A stretch of 28,478 nucleotides of DNA from Prevotella sp. (GTDB taxonomy: Bacteria > Bacteroidota > Bacteroidia > Bacteroidales > Bacteroidaceae): positions 1 to 28,478 of the forward strand of contig JAILAA010000071.1 in NCBI GenBank assembly GCA_024681875.1, in the 5' to 3' direction. Each line of letters starts with the position of its first letter. Positions within the stretch are counted from its first letter, which is position 1. The notes below the pieces were generated by a model. The model worked only from the letters and a program-made list of their open reading frames with translations. It was not told the DNA's origin and searched no databases. Positions 1-8,061 of the stretch are shown one piece after another. Position numbers and translations under genes: made by a program.

Positions 1-1101
1 CGTGTAACTCTCGTTGGTCATCGGGTCGAAGTATTTGATACTCTTGCCGCTGTACTTCTCATGCTGCGACAGGTCGAAGTTGGTGCGGCTGTGGATGCCT
101 TCCACCTCCTTGAAGCCGAAGGGCATGTGGAACTCGATGTCAGTGGCAGCGTTGGCATAGTGGGCCAGCTTGTCGTGGTCGTGGAAACGGTAGTTCTCGG
201 CGCCGAAGCCAAGGTTCTGGTGCCACTTCATGCGTGTCTCCTTCCACTTGGCAAACCACTCCAGCTCGGTGCCGGGCTTCACGAAGAACTGCATCTCCAT
301 CTGCTCGAACTCCCTCATACGGAAGATGAACTGGCGGGCAACGATCTCATTGCGGAAGGCCTTGCCTATCTGTGCGATGCCGAAAGGAATCTTCATGCGG
401 CCGGTCTTCTGCACGTTCAGGTAGTTCACGAAGATGCCCTGTGCTGTCTCGGGGCGCAGGTATATCTTCATAGAACCGTCGGCGGTGGAGCCCATCTCGG
501 TAGAGAACATCAGGTTAAACTGGCGCACGTCTGTCCAGTTCTTCGTGCCGCTGATGGGATCGACAATCTCCTCGTCGAGAATAATCTGGCGCAGCTCCTC
601 CAAGTCGGGGCCTTGCATGGCGGCAGCATAGCGGGCGTGCAGGGCATCGCGCTTCTCCTTGATTTCAAGCACGCGGGGCGAGGTGGCCAGATACTGCTCC
701 TCGTTGAACGCCTCCTTGAAGCGCTTGCGGGCCTTCTCCACTTCCTTCTCAATCTTCTCGTCGTACTTAGCTATCTGGTCCTCAATGAGTACGTCGGCGC
801 GATAGCGCTTTTTAGAGTCGCGGTTGTCGATAAGGGGGTCGTTGAACGCATCCACGTGGCCTGATGCCTTCCAGATAGTGGGATGCATGAAGATGGCGCT
901 GTCAATGCCCACGATGTTCTCGTGCAGCATGGTCATAGCCTTCCACCAGTATTGCTTGATGTTGTTTTTCAGTTCCACACCCATCTGGCCGTAGTCGTAG
1001 ACAGCGCCCAGACCGTCATAAATCTCGCTTGAGGGGAATACGAAACCGTACTCCTTGCAGTGCGAAACAATTTTCTTGAAAACGTCTTCTTGTTGTGCCA
1101 T
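1..1101 (-). CDS. glyS: Glycine--tRNA ligase, N-terminal 367 residues (C-terminus beyond the window edge)
   Basis: Charges tRNA-Gly with glycine in the cytoplasm. The reading frame is open from the ATG at 1101 to base 1, so the protein is cut by the window, not broken. It is the single-chain homodimeric class II type: the N-terminus reads HCKEYGFVFPSSEIYDGL, followed by the GLGAVYDYGQMG segment, an ASGHVDAFNDPL stretch, and the class II motif 2 region with FRNEI, then RQFIFRMREFEQMEMQFF. The full protein would normally be about 510-520 residues, so roughly 150 are missing, including motif 3 and the anticodon-binding domain. It lies 30 bases downstream of the small secreted protein gene on the same strand; I see no TAnnTTTG promoter in that gap, so read-through from 1613-1620 is plausible. 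Confidence 0.95.
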   Translation of the reverse strand, partial: MAQQEDVFKKIVSHCKEYGFVFPSSEIYDGLGAVYDYGQMGVELKNNIKQYWWKAMTMLHENIVGIDSAIFMHPTIWKASGHVDAFNDPLIDNRDSKKRYRADVLIEDQIAKYDEKIEKEVEKARKRFKEAFNEEQYLATSPRVLEIKEKRDALHARYAAAMQGPDLEELRQIILDEEIVDPISGTKNWTDVRQFNLMFSTEMGSTADGSMKIYLRPETAQGIFVNYLNVQKTGRMKIPFGIAQIGKAFRNEIVARQFIFRMREFEQMEMQFFVKPGTELEWFAKWKETRMKWHQNLGFGAENYRFHDHDKLAHYANAATDIEFHMPFGFKEVEGIHSRTNFDLSQHEKYSGKSIKYFDPMTNESYT

Positions 1102-1131
1102 AAATAATTTATGTGTACATTATATGATATT

Positions 1132-1596
1132 CTACTTGTTCATCACCTTGCGGGTCTCGTTGCCCACTTTAACAATATAGACGCCGCGCGACAGGCCGGA
1201 GAGGTCGAAGATGCCGCTTTCGTTTGCGCTGAACACCTTCTCTCCTTTCATGCTGTAGACCGTGATGGTTTCTCCTGAAGCCACGGTGGCACGGAGCATA
1301 CCACCGCTAAACTGCATCTTCGACTGTGTAGTGCTTACCGTAGCGATGCCTGACGGGGTGGCTGAGAAGAACATCTTCTCCAACCCGGCCAGAGGCACGC
1401 GCTGCTCAGTACCGTCGGTCATCACGAGCACCATGTTGGTGGCTTCAAAAGTGATTTTTTGAATCTTGCTCACGCTAAAACTCGTTTCATTGTCTGAACC
1501 TGAGACGGTCAGATACTGAAAATCATCGGCCATAGCAGTGACACTTCCTGCTACAAGCAGTAGCGATGCAATAAACGTGCGAATTGTCTTCATCAT
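1132..1596 (-). CDS. Small secreted protein with a Por_Secre_tail-like C-terminus
   Basis: A 154-residue protein of unknown role. It opens with a signal peptide (MMKTIRTFIASLLLVAGSV, cleavage near AMA-DD at about residue 23). The mature part has a short beta-rich segment (VSKIQKITFEATNMVLVMTDG, broken here into VSKIQKITFE and NMVLVMTDG) of a kind common in Bacteroidales secreted proteins. The last 70 or so residues end in SGIFDLSGLSRGVYIVKVG, which resembles the type A sorting tail of the type IX secretion system (family knowledge). There is little room for any catalytic domain. The start could be either of two adjacent ATGs (1596 or 1593). It has a TACCTTTG promoter box just upstream and is divergent from frr. 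Confidence 0.8.
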   Translation of the reverse strand: MMKTIRTFIASLLLVAGSVTAMADDFQYLTVSGSDNETSFSVSKIQKITFEATNMVLVMTDGTEQRVPLAGLEKMFFSATPSGIATVSTTQSKMQFSGGMLRATVASGETITVYSMKGEKVFSANESGIFDLSGLSRGVYIVKVGNETRKVMNK

Positions 1597-1612
1597 ACGT
1601 GAAAATTTGGTG

Positions 1613-1620
1613 CAAAGGTA
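1613..1620 (-). promoter_or_regulatory. Promoter -7 box for the small secreted protein (and possibly glyS)
   Basis: Reads TACCTTTG on the minus strand, an exact match to the Bacteroidota TAnnTTTG box. It lies 17 bases before the start codon, giving a leader of roughly 10 bases. No clear TTG is present at the expected -33 distance. Confidence 0.55.
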
Positions 1621-1668
1621 GGCATTATTTTAGAAAAACGCGCTTCTTTCATGTTTTTTTTCCTTAAA

Positions 1669-1702
1669 TTGTTGCAAGTAACAAAGAAAATACCTAATTT
1701 TG
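1669..1702 (+). promoter_or_regulatory. Promoter for frr-rsgA
   Basis: TTG at 1672-1674, a 20-base spacer, then TAATTTTG at 1695-1702, a full match to the Bacteroidota -33/-7 arrangement. Transcription should begin about 25 bases before the frr ATG at 1733. Confidence 0.7.
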
Positions 1703-1732
1703 TCAGCAGAAAACACCCATAAAGATACGATT

Positions 1733-2293
1733 ATGATAGACGTCAAAGAAACACTGAAGAAGAGCGAAGAGCGCATGGAGATGGCAGCTATGTTCTTGGA
1801 GGACGAGCTGAACCGCATCCGTGCCGGTCGTGCCAATGTAGCCATACTCGACGGAGTGAGAGTGTCGAGCTACGGCTCGAAAGTGCCCCTCAACCAAGTT
1901 GCAACCGTTAATTGTCCCGATGCACGCACCATCGCCATCAAGCCGTGGGACCGCAAGCAAATCAAGGACATTGAGAAGGCTATCATGGACAGCGACGTAG
2001 GCATTACGCCTGAGAATAATGGCGAGATGATTCGCCTCACCATCCCCCAGCCCACCGAGGAGCGCCGTCGTGATCTGGTGAAGCAGTGCAACAAGATTGC
2101 CGAGAAGGCCAAGGTGGAGGTGCGCAACGTGCGTGCCGACATCAAGGACAAGCTGAAGAAAGCCATTAAGGACGGTCTCTCAGAGGACAACGAGAAGGAC
2201 GCCGAGGATGAGCTGCAGAAGCTGCACGACAAGTGGATCAAGAAGCTTGACGCCCTTATCGAGGCCAAGAACAAGGAGATTATGACGGTCTAA
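1733..2293 (+). CDS. frr: Ribosome recycling factor
   Basis: Splits the post-termination ribosome together with EF-G so subunits can be reused; cytoplasmic. At 186 residues it matches the family's usual length of about 185. The hallmark segment RIRAGRANVAILDGVRV is near residue 30, followed by the SYGSKVPLNQVATV domain II strand, and the C-terminal helix is the usual highly charged three-helix-bundle sequence. I chose the ATG at 1733 (MIDVKETLKK): the frame is open further upstream to a TTG at 1700, but that overlaps the -7 promoter box and would add 11 residues not found in the family. The stop codon directly abuts the rsgA ATG, so the two are co-transcribed and probably translationally coupled; both act on ribosomes. 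Confidence 0.97.
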   Translation: MIDVKETLKKSEERMEMAAMFLEDELNRIRAGRANVAILDGVRVSSYGSKVPLNQVATVNCPDARTIAIKPWDRKQIKDIEKAIMDSDVGITPENNGEMIRLTIPQPTEERRRDLVKQCNKIAEKAKVEVRNVRADIKDKLKKAIKDGLSEDNEKDAEDELQKLHDKWIKKLDALIEAKNKEIMTV

Positions 2294-3319
2294 ATGAAAG
2301 GACTCGTCATCAAGAACACAGGCAGCTGGTACACCGTTCGTATGGACGATGGCCAGCTGCTTGACTGTAGGATAAAGGGCAACTTCCGGCTGAAGGGCAT
2401 ACGCAGCACCAACCCCGTGGCCGTGGGCGACAGAGTAGAGGTGCGCTTGCCACAGACGGAGACCGAGGACGGCTTGATAACTGACATTGAAGACCGCAAG
2501 AACTACATCATCCGCAAAAGCATCAACCTGTCGAAGCAGAGCCACATCATCGCTGCCAATGTCGACCAGGCTATGCTTGTCGTTACCGTGGTCAACCCAG
2601 AGACCAGCACCACTTTCATCGACCGTTTCTTGGCCTCTGCAGAAGCCTACCGCGTACCCGTCATTCTCGTCTTCAACAAGACCGATATACTTGACCATGA
2701 CCAGCACCATTATCAACAAATGATGGCGCAGCTCTATGAGACTATCGGTTACCAGTGTCTGCAGGTCTCTGCCGCCACAGGTGAAGGCTTCGACCGGCTG
2801 ACTCCTCTTTTGCAAGGCAAGATCACCCTCCTCAGCGGCAATAGTGGGGTGGGGAAGTCAACACTTATTAACCGACTTGTTCCTGGTGCTAACCTGCGCA
2901 CAGCAGAGCTCAGCGATGCCCATAACATGGGTATGCACACCACCACGTTCTCGGAGATGATTAGCCTCTCCCCCGGCCCCTCCCACGTAGGGAGGGGGGG
3001 AGGTCTCACGGGATCCCTGTGCGCAGCCAACTCCTCCCCTAAGGGGGAAGGATGGGAGGGGGCTTCTTATCTCATTGACACTCCGGGCATCAAGGGCTTC
3101 GGCACCTTCGATATGGAGCCGGAGGAGATTTCCGGCTATTTCAAGGACATTTTCCGTTTCTCCAAAGACTGCCGATTCAGCAATTGTACACATACACACG
3201 AGCCGGGCTGTGCTGTGCTGCAGGCCGTGGAAAACCATTACATTGCGCAGAGCCGCTACCAGTCCTATCTATCCATGTTGCAGGATAAAGACGAGGGCAA
3301 GTATCGTGCTGCCTACTGA
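2294..3319 (+). CDS. rsgA: Small-ribosomal-subunit GTPase RsgA with an in-frame repeat insertion
   Basis: A circularly permuted GTPase that helps late maturation of the 30S subunit. An N-terminal OB-fold is followed by G4 NKTD (residues 128-131), the P-loop GNSGVGKST (182-190), G3 DTPG (262-265) and a C-terminal zinc module with [14 protein letters not shown]. The 341 residues exceed the usual roughly 300-310. The excess lies between TTFSEM (ends at 222) and YLIDTPG: about 30 residues rich in Gly, Pro and Ser (for example [12 protein letters not shown] and [10 protein letters not shown]) where relatives have a short loop. The DNA there is a GC-rich palindromic element. The frame stays open, and all catalytic motifs and zinc ligands remain. 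The gene follows frr with no spacing and its end overlaps the convergent regulator by 7 bases. Confidence 0.95.
   Translation: MKGLVIKNTGSWYTVRMDDGQLLDCRIKGNFRLKGIRSTNPVAVGDRVEVRLPQTETEDGLITDIEDRKNYIIRKSINLSKQSHIIAANVDQAMLVVTVVNPETSTTFIDRFLASAEAYRVPVILVFNKTDILDHDQHHYQQMMAQLYETIGYQCLQVSAATGEGFDRLTPLLQGKITLLSGNSGVGKSTLINRLVPGANLRTAELSDAHNMGMHTTTFSEMISLSPGPSHVGRGGGLTGSLCAANSSPKGEGWEGASYLIDTPGIKGFGTFDMEPEEISGYFKDIFRFSKDCRFSNCTHTHEPGCAVLQAVENHYIAQSRYQSYLSMLQDKDEGKYRAAY
2964..3062 (+). repeat. GC-rich palindromic element inserted in rsgA
   Basis: A C-rich then G-rich stretch with a perfect hairpin, CCCCTCCC (2977-2984) against GGGAGGGG (2990-2997), and a second one around 3035-3047 (CCCC/GGGG around TAA). 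Composition differs sharply from flanking rsgA sequence, and it matches the extra residues in the protein. Element boundaries are estimates. Such elements are scattered through many Bacteroidota genomes (from memory). Confidence 0.65.
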
Positions 3320-4464
3320 TTCTGCCATTTGTAACTATCAGCGGACTTCTTACTCTCGGTCATAAACTCTGTGGGCGTCATGCCGTAAGTGGTCTTGAAA
3401 AGGGTGGAAAAGGATGCTGCATTGGGAAAACCGCAGGCATAGACCACTTCCGTGATGTTCTTTTCCTGTGTAGCCAACAGTCGCGCCGCCATCTCTAAGC
3501 GTAGCTGGCGTATGAACTCATGTGGCGTCTGGCCTGTCAGCTCTTTCATCTTTCGGTGCAGGTGGGCGCGGCTGATACCTACCTCATCGGCAATCATGTT
3601 GACGCTGAAGCTCGAGTCGTTCAGATACTTTTCTATGGTGTTTCTCACACGCTCCATCAGCCTGTCGTTGGTCGATATCCTCCTTTTCTCTTCAGGCAGT
3701 CCTTGTTGTAGTATCATCTGTGACTGTTCGTATGCAAGGAGCACCTGCCGTCGCACACTGAGCAGGTTATGTATGCTGATGTCGACGACTGCCGCGTCAA
3801 CAGGTTTGGTTAGTACTGCATCGGCCCCTTGCTGCAGCATCAACAGACGTTGCTCGTTGCTGTCGGCCAGCATGATGACAGGCACAGCCTTGGTCAGCGG
3901 GTTGCCTTTTAACCTGGCACATAGTGTCAGGCCTTCCATGATGTCCAGCGCCGTGTCCGCCACGATGGCGTCGCATTTTATGCGATATGCCTGCACCAGT
4001 GCTTCCCATCCGTTTCTGTATGTATATATATAATAATGTGTATCCAATGCCGCTTTCAGGTATTTGCACATGTCAGCATCGCTCAGCACCACCACCACTA
4101 CTGGCTTCTTCTGAGCGTCAGGCTGTATCTCGATGTCGTAAGGCATGGTGTCGGTTGTTGCATTGTCTGCCCACTGAACGTTCCCCTCAGCGTTTAGCTG
4201 TCCTAATAGATTCTTGAGCAAAGTGGCATCGTCGTTCATATCGGCATAGAGCATCCGGCGCTGTGAATCCTCATCCTGGCTTATCAGTTCCCGTAGTTTC
4301 GAAATAAGACGAGCGGCAGGAGCGGCCGCCTCCTGGCAGATGCTTTCATAGCAACCCAGTCTTGCCTCTTCCTGCTTGTTGCTGCGGTTCCCAAACAGCC
4401 CGTCAATGATTCGTCTGCCCGTCTTTTTCGCTTTTTTCGTAAAATTCTCTTGTTGTGATGTCAT
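3313..4464 (-). CDS. Receiver-AraC response regulator resembling the C-terminal half of a hybrid two-component system
   Basis: A 383-residue cytoplasmic regulator without signal peptide or membrane segment. Residues 120-236 form a receiver domain: acidic pair D129/D131, phospho-acceptor D170 (in [11 protein letters not shown]) and K220 (LTKPVD). The usual Thr/Ser after the fourth strand appears to be A200. Residues 265-370 form an AraC-type double helix-turn-helix ([20 protein letters not shown] and [20 protein letters not shown]). The HTH strongly resembles the tail of Bacteroides hybrid two-component regulators, but there is no periplasmic sensor and no ATPase domain. Residues 38-60 could be a degenerate dimerisation helix (weak). 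It is divergent from susC, so it is the obvious candidate regulator for that locus; the tandem repeats at 4529-4568 are its likely site. Confidence 0.9.
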   Translation of the reverse strand: MTSQQENFTKKAKKTGRRIIDGLFGNRSNKQEEARLGCYESICQEAAAPAARLISKLRELISQDEDSQRRMLYADMNDDATLLKNLLGQLNAEGNVQWADNATTDTMPYDIEIQPDAQKKPVVVVVLSDADMCKYLKAALDTHYYIYTYRNGWEALVQAYRIKCDAIVADTALDIMEGLTLCARLKGNPLTKAVPVIMLADSNEQRLLMLQQGADAVLTKPVDAAVVDISIHNLLSVRRQVLLAYEQSQMILQQGLPEEKRRISTNDRLMERVRNTIEKYLNDSSFSVNMIADEVGISRAHLHRKMKELTGQTPHEFIRQLRLEMAARLLATQEKNITEVVYACGFPNAASFSTLFKTTYGMTPTEFMTESKKSADSYKWQNQ

Positions 4465-4472
4465 AGCAAATG

Positions 4473-4480
4473 CAAAATTA
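4473..4480 (-). promoter_or_regulatory. Promoter -7 box for the receiver-AraC regulator
   Basis: Reads TAATTTTG on the minus strand, 8 bases before the start codon at 4464, so the mRNA would be almost leaderless. No matching TTG at -33, which suggests a weak or activator-dependent promoter. Confidence 0.5.
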
Positions 4481-4528
4481 CTACTAATTTTTGTATCTTT
4501 TTATTATTTTGAAGTCTTTTTTATCGAG

Positions 4529-4568
4529 AATGTTACATCACACAAAGATAATGTTACATATTACAAAG
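4529..4568 (+). promoter_or_regulatory. Tandem operator-like direct repeats upstream of the RNA/susC promoter
   Basis: AATGTTACATCACACAAAG at 4529-4547 and AATGTTACATATTACAAAG at 4550-4568 agree at 16 of 19 positions. Their starts are 21 bases apart, two helical turns, so two regulator units would bind the same face. The second repeat ends just before a TTG at 4571, the usual place for an activator that touches RNA polymerase. The divergent AraC-type regulator is the likely ligand (inference). Confidence 0.6.
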
Positions 4569-4570
4569 CG

Positions 4571-4597
4571 TTGTATAAAATAATGTTTATATCTTTG
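4571..4597 (+). promoter_or_regulatory. Promoter of the small RNA / susC leader
   Basis: TATCTTTG at 4590-4597 matches the TAnnTTTG -7 box. A TTG at 4571-4573 gives a spacer of 16, shorter than the usual 19-21, in line with dependence on an activator. The same TATCTTTG box precedes the second RNA copy at 19941. Transcription should start about 4601-4604, where the conserved RNA block begins. Confidence 0.65.
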
Positions 4598-4600
4598 CAA

Positions 4601-4687
4601 CAGTTTTTCAGGTTAGTTACAGATAGTTAGTAGTTCGTTTTGGCGACATCGCGCTTATTGAGCGCAATAAGGCGATGTCGCTTTTTA
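4601..4687 (+). ncRNA. Paralogous small RNA copy 1, upstream of susC (or terminating susC leader)
   Basis: A compact transcription unit of about 85 bases: TAnnTTTG promoter, a 41-base segment (4601-4641) identical to 19952-19992, then a long hairpin and a T run. The hairpin differs in sequence from copy 2 but keeps its shape, with two compensatory pair changes in the outer stem and an identical AGCG loop. No open reading frame of note lies inside. It sits about 90 bases before the susC ATG. Two readings fit: a trans-acting small RNA, or a susC leader whose transcription stops unless the hairpin is overridden. The stand-alone second copy favours the first. Function by analogy with Bacteroides SusC-repressing small RNAs is inference. 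Confidence 0.75.
4643..4687 (+). terminator. Intrinsic terminator of small RNA copy 1
   Basis: GCGACATCGC (4643-4652) pairs perfectly with GCGATGTCGC (4672-4681). A bulged G at 4653 separates this from a further 7-bp stem, CTTATTG/CAATAAG, with loop AGCG. A TTTTT run follows at 4682-4686. Confidence 0.85.
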
Positions 4688-4778
4688 CTACGAAAGCTGT
4701 CGTGACGCCTCTGAAATTGGCTAAAAACATAACATATATAAATATCAACAAACATTATTAACACCAAAATTAACAACT

Positions 4779-7700
4779 ATGTGGAAAATTAAATCACTGG
4801 AAAAGCCATTAATGTTGCTGTTCCTGCTCTGTATGTTCCCACTGGGAGCACTGGCTCAGAGCATAGTAAAGGGAACGGTGAATGATGAATCTGGTGAACC
4901 GATCATTGGCGCATCTGTCAAAGTGATTGGTACAAAAGGTGGAGCCATTACCGACCTGAATGGACAGTTCAGTGTGGAAGCTGCACGTGATGCCCAGCTC
5001 GAGATCTCTTATGTGGGTTATGAAACCCAGCGTGTGAGCGTCGGTGGCAGGGGCAACATCATCGTTACCTTGAAAGAGGACACCAACACGCTTGACGATG
5101 TGGTTGTCATCGGTTATGGTACTCAGAAGAAAAAGTTGGTGACTGGTGCCACCGTTCAGGTGAAGGGTGAAGAACTCGCCAAGGTGAACACCACCAACGC
5201 TCTTGAAGCCATGCAGAGCCATTCACCTGGTATACAGATTACCCAGAGCTCTACTCAGCCTGGTAAGGGCTACAAGGTTTACATCCGTGGTATCGGTACT
5301 ACTGGTAATTCTTCACCGCTTTATGTTATTGATGGTGTTGCAGGTGGTAGCCTTGATGACATTAACCCTGCAGACATCGAGAGTATTGACGTGCTGAAGG
5401 ATGCTGCATCGGCTGCCATCTATGGTGCCCGTGCTGCTAACGGCGTTATCCTTGTAACTACCAGACAAGGTAAGGCTGGTAAGATTGAGCTTACTTACAA
5501 TGGCGCTATGGGTTGGTCGAATGCCTACAAGCGTCCGCAGCTGCTCAATGCCTCGCAGTATATGAGCATCATTGATGAGTACACCTTCAATACTTCTGGC
5601 CAGAAGATTGATTGGTCTGGTTTCGTTCCACAGGATGTTCTCACCCAAATTAATAGTGGCTGGACAGGCACTGACTGGTGGGGCGCATTTGAAAACGAGA
5701 ATGCTGTGCAGCAGAATCATTCTGTGACCCTGACCGGTGGTACAGACCGTTCAAAGTTCGCTATGTCTTACACCTATACCGGTAACGAAGGTATCATGGG
5801 CGGTGATCAGGCTTCTAACTACAAGCGTCACACCATTCGCGTCAATAGCGACCATGTGCTTTTGAAGGCTAAGGACTTTGATGTAATCACTATTGGTGAG
5901 AATATTTCCTTAGGCTATACCAAGAGCCACGACCTGGCTGAGGATGGCATGTACTGGAGCTATATTCACAGCTTGCTTCAGACTTGTCCCTTCGTACCCC
6001 AGTACGCTTATACTGGCGACAACTATTATTACCAGGAATTTGACGGTACGGTGAGATATGGACAGGGCTGGAACTCTTCTTTGTTCAGCAATCCTTGGGA
6101 GAACCTCACAACCGGTGGTTTCAATTCTCTGGCAGAGAGCCGCAACATCAATGCCAGCGCCACTGCTTTTGCCGTTATCCAGCCTATCAAGGGTCTGAGA
6201 TTCCGTTCGCAGTTTAACTACAACTGGGGCTCTGGTGCCTATCGCAACTATAATGAGCCGCGTTCTACTGGTTATGGTAATGCAACATCAATTGTTTATA
6301 GTGTTAACCAGAGCGCTTGGTTGAATTCTAATTATTCTATTGAAAACACCCTTACCTACGATCTTCCTCTGATTGCCGGTCATAAGATCAGTGCCATGGT
6401 AGGTCAGTCCTTCCAGAGTACCGCTTGGAGCACCAACGTTGGCGGATCTAACAAGGTTAGTTATGGTGAGCAGCTCGCAACACTGAAAGGTTGGGATTCT
6501 GCATGGCTGTCAAACGTGAAGCTTGTTAATGCTACTGATGCTACTTTGACAGGCAAACCTAATGATGAGGAGTATCTCGCTTCTTGGTTCGGTCGTTTGA
6601 CTTGGGACTACAATGAGAAGTATATGGCTACTGTAACCATGCGTTATGACGGTTCCAGCATCTTCACTGATGGCAAACGTTGGGGTACCTTCCCCTCTGT
6701 TTCTGCAGGTTGGGTCATCAGCAATGAGAACTTTATGGAGAGTACCAAGAGTTGGTTGGACTTCTTGAAGTTCCGTGCAAGCTGGGGTCAGAACGGTAAC
6801 AACTCTATCTCTAAGTATCAGTATCTGGCTACCATCGCACTGTCTGGCGAAGCATATGATAGCGGCTACAAGTTCGCTTCCGATATGGCAACTTCTGTTG
6901 CAGGAACTCCCAACGTCGGTGCATACGCTAATATCGTACCTAATCCCGACCTTACTTGGGAAACCTCTGAGCAGCTTGACTTCGGTTTAGATGCCCGCTT
7001 CCTTAACAACCGTCTGGGCTTGAACTTCGATTGGTATAAGAAGACTACGAAGGACTGGCTGATCGGTGGTAACCTGCTTGCTATCAATGGTACCAACCCT
7101 GCTGCCATCAACGGTGGTGATGTCGAGAATAAAGGTATTGAGATTGCTCTTACTTGGAACGACAGAATTGGTAAGGACTTCGGCTATAATGTAGGTGTGA
7201 ATTTCGCTACCAACAAGAACGAGGTAACCCGTATCGCAAACCAGAATCACTACATCAACGGCCCCAGCGGCGTTCTCTCACAGGGTACTGAGTATATCTA
7301 CCGTGCAGAGGAAGGCAAGCCTATCGGTTACTTCTATGGCATGTCATACAGTGGTATCTGGCAGAATCAGAATCAGATTGATGCAGCTAAGGCAGCTGGT
7401 AAGCCTGTTCTTGATGGAGCACAGCCCGGTGACATGATCTGGGACGACTGGAATGGTGATGGTAAGATTACCTACGCAGAAGGTGATGATTGCGACCGTC
7501 ATGAGATTGGTAATCCTAATCCGGATGTCATGTTGGGCGTCAACCTCGGTGTGAACTTCAAGGGCTTTGACTTCGCTGTCAACGGTGCCGGTGCATTCGG
7601 TATGCAGATTATGCGTTCTTACCGTTCATTCAGTGATGCTCCTTACCAGAACTACGATACCAAGATTTTGGAGCGTTGGATTGGTGAAGGTAGCTCAAAC

Positions 7701-8015
7701 ACCCAGCCACGCATTACAAGTACTGGTAGCGAGAATACCAACTGGGTGTCTTCCCGTTACATGGAGGATGCTGACTACTTCAAGATCAAGACTGTTACAC
7801 TTGGTTATGACTTCAAGCACCTTTGGAAGGCTTGTCCGTTCCAGCAGCTTCGCTTCTATGTGCAGGCTCAGAACCTCTACACCTTCACTGGTTATACAGG
7901 CCTTGATCCTGAGGTGGGTAACTCTGCTGGTGGTAATGGCTGGGCATCTGGTATTGACTTGGGCCTCTATCCGCCCTCACGTACTTATCTGGTTGGTGCA
8001 AGCATCAAATTCTAA
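4779..8015 (+). CDS. SusC/RagA-family TonB-dependent outer-membrane transporter
   Basis: Imports a bulky ligand through the outer membrane, powered by TonB and capped by the SusD partner. At 1078 residues it is a typical length. A signal peptide ends near LGALAQ (residue 27). A carboxypeptidase-regulatory-like domain follows (VKGTVNDESGEPIIGASVKV, to about 105), then the TonB-box/plug start (LDDVVVIGYGTQKKK). Within the plug are YKVYIRGIG, PLYVIDGV and DVLKDAASAAIYGARAANGV, the SusC signatures. A long 22-strand-type barrel ends in SRTYLVGASIKF with the terminal aromatic. It is first in a block with susD and two lipoproteins. No glycosidase or lyase lies nearby, so the substrate cannot be named; a non-glycan ligand is possible. 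No TAnnTTTG box is seen between 4690 and the ATG. Confidence 0.95.
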   Translation: MWKIKSLEKPLMLLFLLCMFPLGALAQSIVKGTVNDESGEPIIGASVKVIGTKGGAITDLNGQFSVEAARDAQLEISYVGYETQRVSVGGRGNIIVTLKEDTNTLDDVVVIGYGTQKKKLVTGATVQVKGEELAKVNTTNALEAMQSHSPGIQITQSSTQPGKGYKVYIRGIGTTGNSSPLYVIDGVAGGSLDDINPADIESIDVLKDAASAAIYGARAANGVILVTTRQGKAGKIELTYNGAMGWSNAYKRPQLLNASQYMSIIDEYTFNTSGQKIDWSGFVPQDVLTQINSGWTGTDWWGAFENENAVQQNHSVTLTGGTDRSKFAMSYTYTGNEGIMGGDQASNYKRHTIRVNSDHVLLKAKDFDVITIGENISLGYTKSHDLAEDGMYWSYIHSLLQTCPFVPQYAYTGDNYYYQEFDGTVRYGQGWNSSLFSNPWENLTTGGFNSLAESRNINASATAFAVIQPIKGLRFRSQFNYNWGSGAYRNYNEPRSTGYGNATSIVYSVNQSAWLNSNYSIENTLTYDLPLIAGHKISAMVGQSFQSTAWSTNVGGSNKVSYGEQLATLKGWDSAWLSNVKLVNATDATLTGKPNDEEYLASWFGRLTWDYNEKYMATVTMRYDGSSIFTDGKRWGTFPSVSAGWVISNENFMESTKSWLDFLKFRASWGQNGNNSISKYQYLATIALSGEAYDSGYKFASDMATSVAGTPNVGAYANIVPNPDLTWETSEQLDFGLDARFLNNRLGLNFDWYKKTTKDWLIGGNLLAINGTNPAAINGGDVENKGIEIALTWNDRIGKDFGYNVGVNFATNKNEVTRIANQNHYINGPSGVLSQGTEYIYRAEEGKPIGYFYGMSYSGIWQNQNQIDAAKAAGKPVLDGAQPGDMIWDDWNGDGKITYAEGDDCDRHEIGNPNPDVMLGVNLGVNFKGFDFAVNGAGAFGMQIMRSYRSFSDAPYQNYDTKILERWIGEGSSNTQPRITSTGSENTNWVSSRYMEDADYFKIKTVTLGYDFKHLWKACPFQQLRFYVQAQNLYTFTGYTGLDPEVGNSAGGNGWASGIDLGLYPPSRTYLVGASIKF

Positions 8016-8061
8016 AATTGAAAAATTGTAGAATTGAAAAAAATGAAAAAGAATTGAAGTT

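Noticed and set aside
61..864. Long plus-strand open frame opposite glyS
   Set aside because: Antisense shadow of a clear glycyl-tRNA synthetase; the translation has no coherent fold.
1700..1732. Upstream TTG start extending frr by 11 residues
   Set aside because: It overlaps the TAATTTTG promoter box, and the family begins at the ATG at 1733.
2964..3062. rsgA as a pseudogene because of the insertion
   Set aside because: The frame is maintained, and the G1, G3, G4 and zinc motifs are intact; insertion, not disruption.
4529..4568. Direct repeats as the start of a CRISPR array
   Set aside because: Only two units, 2-base spacing, no cas genes anywhere in the window; an operator pair fits better.
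4376..4630. Open frame across the regulator-susC intergenic region
   Set aside because: Starts antisense to the regulator and passes through the operator repeats, promoter and small RNA; coding is unlikely.
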